Positions 5,173-5,226 of a stretch of 5,226 nucleotides of DNA are shown here, in pieces; the first letter of the stretch is position 1; every line of letters begins with the position of its first letter. The translations under genes and the position numbers were made by a program. The notes under the pieces were generated by a model. It was not told the DNA's origin. It saw only the letters and a list, made by a program, of their open reading frames with translations, and did not search any database. This stretch comes from CAZEJK01 sp964512045 (GTDB lineage: Bacteria; Acidobacteriota; Thermoanaerobaculia; Thermoanaerobaculales; Sulfomarinibacteraceae): the NCBI GenBank assembly GCA_964512045.1, contig CAZEJK010000337.1, positions 1 through 5,226 of the forward strand. Direction: 5' to 3'.

Positions 5173-5226
5173 CCAACGCGGCCGCGGGCCGCAACCAAAG
5201 TGATGCTCCGAAGGTGCCGGTCCCGC
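5173..5226 (+). repeat. Dispersed intergenic repeat, copy C (cut by the window end)
   Basis: This begins CCAACGCGGCC with the same GCGGCC-GCG-GGCCGC hairpin as copy A, followed by CAACCAAAGTGATG. It matches copy A (97 back to 59) perfectly over 39 bases in inverted orientation, and 45 of 47 bases if extended to 5219 / 51. The last bases (CCGGTCCCGC) begin the CCGGTCC-type tract seen in A and B, and the tail is beyond the window. Unlike copies A and B, the head does not face a gene start; it faces the phosphatase terminator. Confidence 0.8.

Noticed and set aside
5080..5226. Protein-like open reading (L-A-R-D-V-F-D-K-V-A-A-E-D-L-P) running from the terminator into repeat C
   Set aside because: It has no start codon or ribosome binding site, it continues through the terminator stem, and the second half is repeat sequence. 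GC-rich DNA leaves many frames open by chance.
1..5226. tRNA, rRNA, CRISPR array, transposase or integrase
   Set aside because: No cloverleaf with a CCA or GG-TTC-A-A-type T arm, no regularly spaced repeats and no recombinase motifs were found on either strand. The three dispersed repeats are irregularly spaced and in mixed orientation.

Overview
The window is GC-rich (roughly two-thirds G+C by eye), uses GTG as well as ATG starts with strong purine-rich ribosome binding sites, and codes on both strands. This fits a high-GC bacterium, most plausibly an actinobacterium or a metagenomic relative. No rRNA, tRNA or marker gene pins the taxon down, so this is a weak inference. Both ends of the window lie inside copies of the same dispersed repeat, as expected if the sequence is an assembled contig that stopped at a repeat.

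Layout, left to right. Repeat copy A (1-99) precedes a GFA / centromere-protein-V-like zinc protein (135-533, +). A bidirectional-looking hairpin (595-622) separates it from a convergent two-gene operon on the minus strand. That operon is a DUF5674-family gene (967-1344, -) followed by a small helical protein (626-970, -), joined by a 4-base GTGA overlap. The DUF5674 gene carries an in-frame TAG in the middle of a conserved block, and the rest of the conserved domain continues in the same frame right up to the overlap. A 303-base divergent intergenic region (1345-1647) holds repeat copy B and a promoter candidate for a DUF418 (YeiB-like) membrane protein (1648-2913, +). Directly behind the DUF418 stop, in the same frame, lies the C-terminal half of a PIN (VapC-type) domain with no N-terminal half (2914-3135). 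A 125-base gap leads to an alkaline phosphatase (3261-5027, +). It keeps its nucleophile and most metal ligands, but its first ~45 residues do not look like an alkaline phosphatase and lack the first metal-binding Asp motif. A strong intrinsic terminator (5053-5084) and repeat copy C (5173-5226, inverted relative to A) close the window.

The genes do not form one pathway. This looks like an accessory region of small independent transcription units separated by repeats, with several signs of decay: a nonsense codon, a half PIN domain and a replaced phosphatase N-terminus. The two most interesting items are the DUF5674 plus small-helical-protein module with its internal amber codon, and the modular three-copy repeat family. 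I see no proof of a new defence or metabolic system; the DUF5674 pair is the best candidate for an uncharacterised two-component module.
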